Assembly (NCBI GenBank): GCA_021793335.1
Contig: JAJYSW010000133.1
Span: forward strand, 1 to 8,658
Source: Actinomycetes bacterium
Lineage (GTDB): Bacteria > Actinomycetota > Actinomycetes > Mycobacteriales > Micromonosporaceae
Reading direction: 5' to 3'
Length of the DNA: 8,658 nt
A program made the translations under genes and the position numbers. The notes beneath the pieces were generated by a model. That model was not told the DNA's origin. It saw only the letters and a list, made by a program, of their open reading frames with translations, and ran no database searches. Shown here one piece after another: positions 7,401 through 8,658 of this stretch; positions within the stretch are counted from its first letter, which is position 1, and the number at the start of each line of letters is the position of its first letter.

Positions 7401-7470
7401 ACAGCGGAAGGTCGGAACCGAGGCGCGGCATGTCCTCAATCATGACACGGGGCCCTGACGTTCCGGCCAT
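4465..7470 (-). CDS. Large ATPase-LuxR family transcriptional regulator
   Basis: 1001 residues from the ATG at 7470. Order: AAA/STAND-type ATPase with Walker A GDAGVGKS (52-59) and Walker B VVLAIEDLHWAD (155-166); a long alanine-rich helical middle (about 350-900) of the tetratricopeptide-like kind usual in this class; and a C-terminal LuxR/GerE DNA-binding domain (about 938-1001) with LTPRELGVLRLVAKGMTNRQIG and SEKTVSVHLSRAMSKL. This is the architecture of LAL-type regulators, which integrate ATP binding and a ligand or partner signal to activate target promoters. Target genes are not known; the oxidase just downstream and the gene's own operon are candidates only. The start is uncertain. 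The frame is open to an ATG at 7536, which would overlap the small upstream ORF by 65 bases without a ribosome-binding site. The ATG at 7470 follows that ORF's stop by one base and suits coupling. The ATG at 7443, with AGGG nine bases before it, is also possible. Confidence 0.9.
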   Translation of the reverse strand: MAGTSGPRVMIEDMPRLGSDLPLFARDKELATLRGALEQARAGKPATILISGDAGVGKSRLLHEFLRRPSQAGTAEALTATGHCLDTADSALPYLPFAEAIGALARHRPDVIAGHPGLSPLLPGQPQRAEGELGRLGLFEAVSAVLTELAEDEPVVLAIEDLHWADRSSRDLLTFLTSRLTDRPVLILGTYRADALHRSHPLRPLLAELVRLPAVERLHLDPFDPQSAADFVRELNTGLDEQTVAKIAAASEGNAFLAEELAGAETHTVTFELAEVLLARLERLPETAQQVVRLASVMGRVFSYERLNAAVWSLLDETGIKSERELDQAMRAAISHGIFAQKSAETYAFRHALLGEAVYSDLLPGERSRCHQRIAASLAGDARTGAAAELAHHAHESGDLPTALTASVQAADEARELAAPAEALLHLERALRLYDRVPASERPEGSTELRLTLAAAGQAEASGEIKRALSYSSAAVELADRSGDRRQAAACRRKYARHLLAIEGSEGEAHRIATEAWELVGDDEPHPNKVWTQAIMARTHLGIRDYAGGSAWAERTVATADAIDGSGSHVAAKADALISAGSIAFRQGGGTDTTMPCIEEALRLVGGTKWCEVELRAHFTAGLWFVEQARIDEALAHFDRGMACARRTGHKWSAFGIETAVRQVICNYMLGDWDRADAAAEMASSVVPGVVMTRLTAAALLADTARGRFEVADRRLTYLTDRWQLDGQVLALAGLCGTELERWRGRPGHGVAIAERTADRIEPMHSYHLAGVSVCAAGVGAAADLARIARREGAPEAVKDAVAAGERLARRARFFLDHGRPLSGTLGPEGRAWAAELEAECSRLDGEGDAARWREVLDAFAYNASGEPYRRARARWRLAEALLGGSGAEGRVEAAELVARAKATAVKLRAEPLLKELRALEQRARLGATAPSAAPTPLTPRELGVLRLVAKGMTNRQIGSELYISEKTVSVHLSRAMSKLKAANRTEAVNTAHLRGYLAES

Positions 7471-7471
7471 C

Positions 7472-7666
7472 TTATTTCTTCGGCCGCAAGCCGAGAGTCC
7501 TTTGCGGAGAGCTATTTCCCTTATGGCGCAATGCATTCGTCAAACGGGACGCCGGTCGGTGTCCCGGGCTCGCTCGGACGGCCTTGGCCCGCCGCTCCTG
7601 CTCGGCCTCGGCCATGAGTTCGCGGGCGCGGGCATGGTGCAGATAGCTGAGTTCGAAGTCGTTCAC
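7472..7666 (-). CDS. Small basic helical protein upstream of, and coupled to, the LuxR regulator
   Basis: 64 residues from the GTG at 7666. A strong ribosome-binding site, GAGGA (plus-strand 7674-7678), lies seven bases before the start and is the main reason for calling it. Residues 1-32 (from MNDFELSYLHHARARELMAE) look like one charged, probably helical segment. The rest is basic and glycine/serine/proline-containing, ending RPKK. There is no signal peptide or membrane segment. Short proteins of this character, an aromatic N-terminus followed by a Glu/Arg-rich helix, are common in actinomycetes as uncharacterised ORFs; I recognise no function. Its TAA stop (7472-7474) is followed by one base and then the preferred ATG of the LuxR gene, pointing to a two-gene operon with coupled translation. 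The C-terminal codons are less GC-rich than the rest, so the true end of the conserved protein, or the role of the tail as a leader for the regulator, is open. Confidence 0.7.
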   Translation of the reverse strand: MNDFELSYLHHARARELMAEAEQERRAKAVRASPGHRPASRLTNALRHKGNSSPQRTLGLRPKK

Positions 7667-7673
7667 GATGGTT

Positions 7674-7678
7674 TCCTC
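7674..7678 (-). promoter_or_regulatory. Strong ribosome-binding site of the 64-residue ORF
   Basis: On the minus strand this reads GAGGA, seven bases before the GTG at 7666. It is one of the best ribosome-binding sites in the window and decides both the existence and the start of the small ORF. Confidence 0.7.
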
Positions 7679-7710
7679 GATGTCGTCGGTGTGACATCAA
7701 GTCTTCGGCT

Positions 7711-7788
7711 GAGGCGGCCGGTGCGGCATCGGCACATCGCGCAGATCAGGCTCTCCGAGGGCCTTACTCGCCGATGCCCGGCCGCCTC
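7711..7788. terminator. Large imperfect inverted repeat behind the MMPL gene
   Basis: The left arm at 7711-7732 carries GAGGCGGCCGG, then TGCG, then GCATCGG. The right arm at 7771-7788 carries CCGATGC then CCGGCCGCCTC. The arms pair over 11 + 7 bp with one four-base bulge and a 38-base loop. Inside the loop a further small stem can form (GGCTCT with GGGCC, 7749-7763). On the minus strand it begins six bases after the MMPL stop, so it is a candidate terminator for that gene. No T run follows. The long structured loop also allows an attenuator or structured leader for the small ORF-LuxR unit, whose coding starts 45 bases further on. Confidence 0.55.
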
Positions 7789-7794
7789 GATCCC

Positions 7795-8658
7795 TTACTT
7801 CGGCGCTGTGCTCCTTACCCGGCGCGAGAGGCGCGAGGGCCACCAGATGGCACGTCCGATGTCGACGGACAGAGCCGGCACGACCAGTGATCGCACCAGG
7901 ATCGTGTCGACCATGACGCCGAAGGCGACGATGAACGCGATCTGCGCCAGGAACAGGATCGGGAGCACCGCCAGCGCTGAGAACGTCGCCGCGAGCACCA
8001 CCCCGGCGGAGGTGATGACGCCGCCGGTGGTGACCAGGCCGTGCAGTGTCCCTGCCTTGGTGCCGAGGCGCTGCGCCTCTTCGCGGACGCGTGTCATGAG
8101 GAAGATGTTGTAGTCGATGCCGAGGGCCACCAGGAATACGAACCCGAACAGGACCACGACCGGGTCGGCGCCGGGGAAATCGAACAGGTGATTGAACACG
8201 AGCGCCGAGACGCCCATCGTCGCGGCGAACGAGAGCACGACGGTGGCGACCAGCAGCACCGGTGCGAGGATCGAGCGCAGCAGCAGCATGAGGATGCCGA
8301 GGACGACGAGCAGGACGATCGGGATGATGACCCGCTGGTCGCGCTCGGAGGTCTGGATGGTGTCGAGCTGGACGGCGGTGGCGCCGCCGACTTTCGCATC
8401 GGCGCCCTCGACGGCGTGCACGGCCTCGCGCAGCCGCTCGACGGTGTCGATCGCCGCATCGGAGTCGGGCGCGTCGTCGAGGACGGCCTCGATCTCGACC
8501 AGGCCGTCGACCACGCGCGGTTCACCGGCCTCATCGGTGGTGACGGTGACGTCGGCGACGCCTTCGACGTCGGCGGCCTCGACCACCGCCTCGGCCGCGT
8601 CGGCCTTGGCGATGATCACCGCCGGGGCCCCCGAGCCGCCGGAGAAGTGAGATCGGAA
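7795..8658 (-). CDS. MMPL/RND family transporter, C-terminal part (runs off the right edge)
   Basis: The frame is open from the right edge (8658) to TAA at 7795-7797, giving the last 287 residues; the true start lies outside the window. The GTG at 8619 is internal, since family-like sequence (HFSGGSGAPAVIIA) continues upstream of it. Visible layout: the end of the second extracytoplasmic porter domain (about 1-105), then five membrane segments (roughly 110-127, 131-155, 167-188, 212-229, 232-262) and a short basic cytoplasmic tail. GIDYNIFLMTRVREEA (180-195) is the MMPL signature; its Asp182-Tyr183 pair matches the proton-relay pair of the tenth membrane helix in MmpL3. It is a proton-driven exporter of the cytoplasmic membrane, in this family usually for lipids, hydrophobic compounds or drugs; the substrate cannot be told from this part. 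A terminator-like stem follows it, so it need not be in one transcript with the small ORF and LuxR gene. Confidence 0.92.
   Translation of the reverse strand, partial: FRSHFSGGSGAPAVIIAKADAAEAVVEAADVEGVADVTVTTDEAGEPRVVDGLVEIEAVLDDAPDSDAAIDTVERLREAVHAVEGADAKVGGATAVQLDTIQTSERDQRVIIPIVLLVVLGILMLLLRSILAPVLLVATVVLSFAATMGVSALVFNHLFDFPGADPVVVLFGFVFLVALGIDYNIFLMTRVREEAQRLGTKAGTLHGLVTTGGVITSAGVVLAATFSALAVLPILFLAQIAFIVAFGVMVDTILVRSLVVPALSVDIGRAIWWPSRLSRRVRSTAPK

Noticed and set aside
4114..7458. Very long plus-strand open frame (over 1100 codons) opposite the LuxR regulator
   Set aside because: It is antisense to a clear ATPase-LuxR gene, is extremely rich in Gly, Arg and Ala, and has no recognisable domain; such openness is expected from strong GC bias at third codon positions.
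8192..8650. Plus-strand Ser/Thr-rich open frame opposite the MMPL gene
   Set aside because: The composition is that of an antisense shadow, and the minus-strand MMPL signature is unmistakable.

Overview
The window is very GC-rich. It uses several GTG starts and short overlaps, and has a leaderless-type promoter. Its gene families (nickel-pincer LarB/LarC, a large ATPase-LuxR regulator, an MMPL transporter) point to a high-GC actinomycete chromosome. The genus cannot be fixed from this sequence, and no rRNA, tRNA, CRISPR array, transposase or phage gene is visible.

Left part (plus strand): a 47-bp tandem repeat (about 2.7 copies) lies directly in front of larB. The larB stop overlaps the GTG start of larC (GTGA). 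Together they cover two of the three known steps to the nickel-pincer nucleotide cofactor: LarB carboxylates nicotinic acid adenine dinucleotide and cleaves it, and LarC inserts nickel. The sulfur-transfer enzyme LarE and a LarA-type racemase/epimerase are not in the window. A strong hairpin follows larC. Then a small pleckstrin-homology-domain protein is read from what looks like a leaderless promoter.

Middle and right part (minus strand): a palindrome and a second inverted repeat separate the PH gene from a convergent CueO-like multicopper oxidase with a Tat-type N-terminus. Upstream of the oxidase, on the same strand, is a roughly 1000-residue regulator with an N-terminal ATPase domain and a C-terminal LuxR helix-turn-helix. 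A 64-codon basic ORF with a strong ribosome-binding site ends one base before the regulator's preferred start, so the two are probably translationally coupled. Further upstream lie a large stem-loop and the C-terminal third of an MMPL/RND exporter that runs off the right edge.

No clearly new multi-gene system is present. The points most worth a second look are the small ORF-LuxR coupling, the large inverted repeat behind the MMPL gene, the tandem repeat that runs into the larB leader, and the leaderless PH gene.
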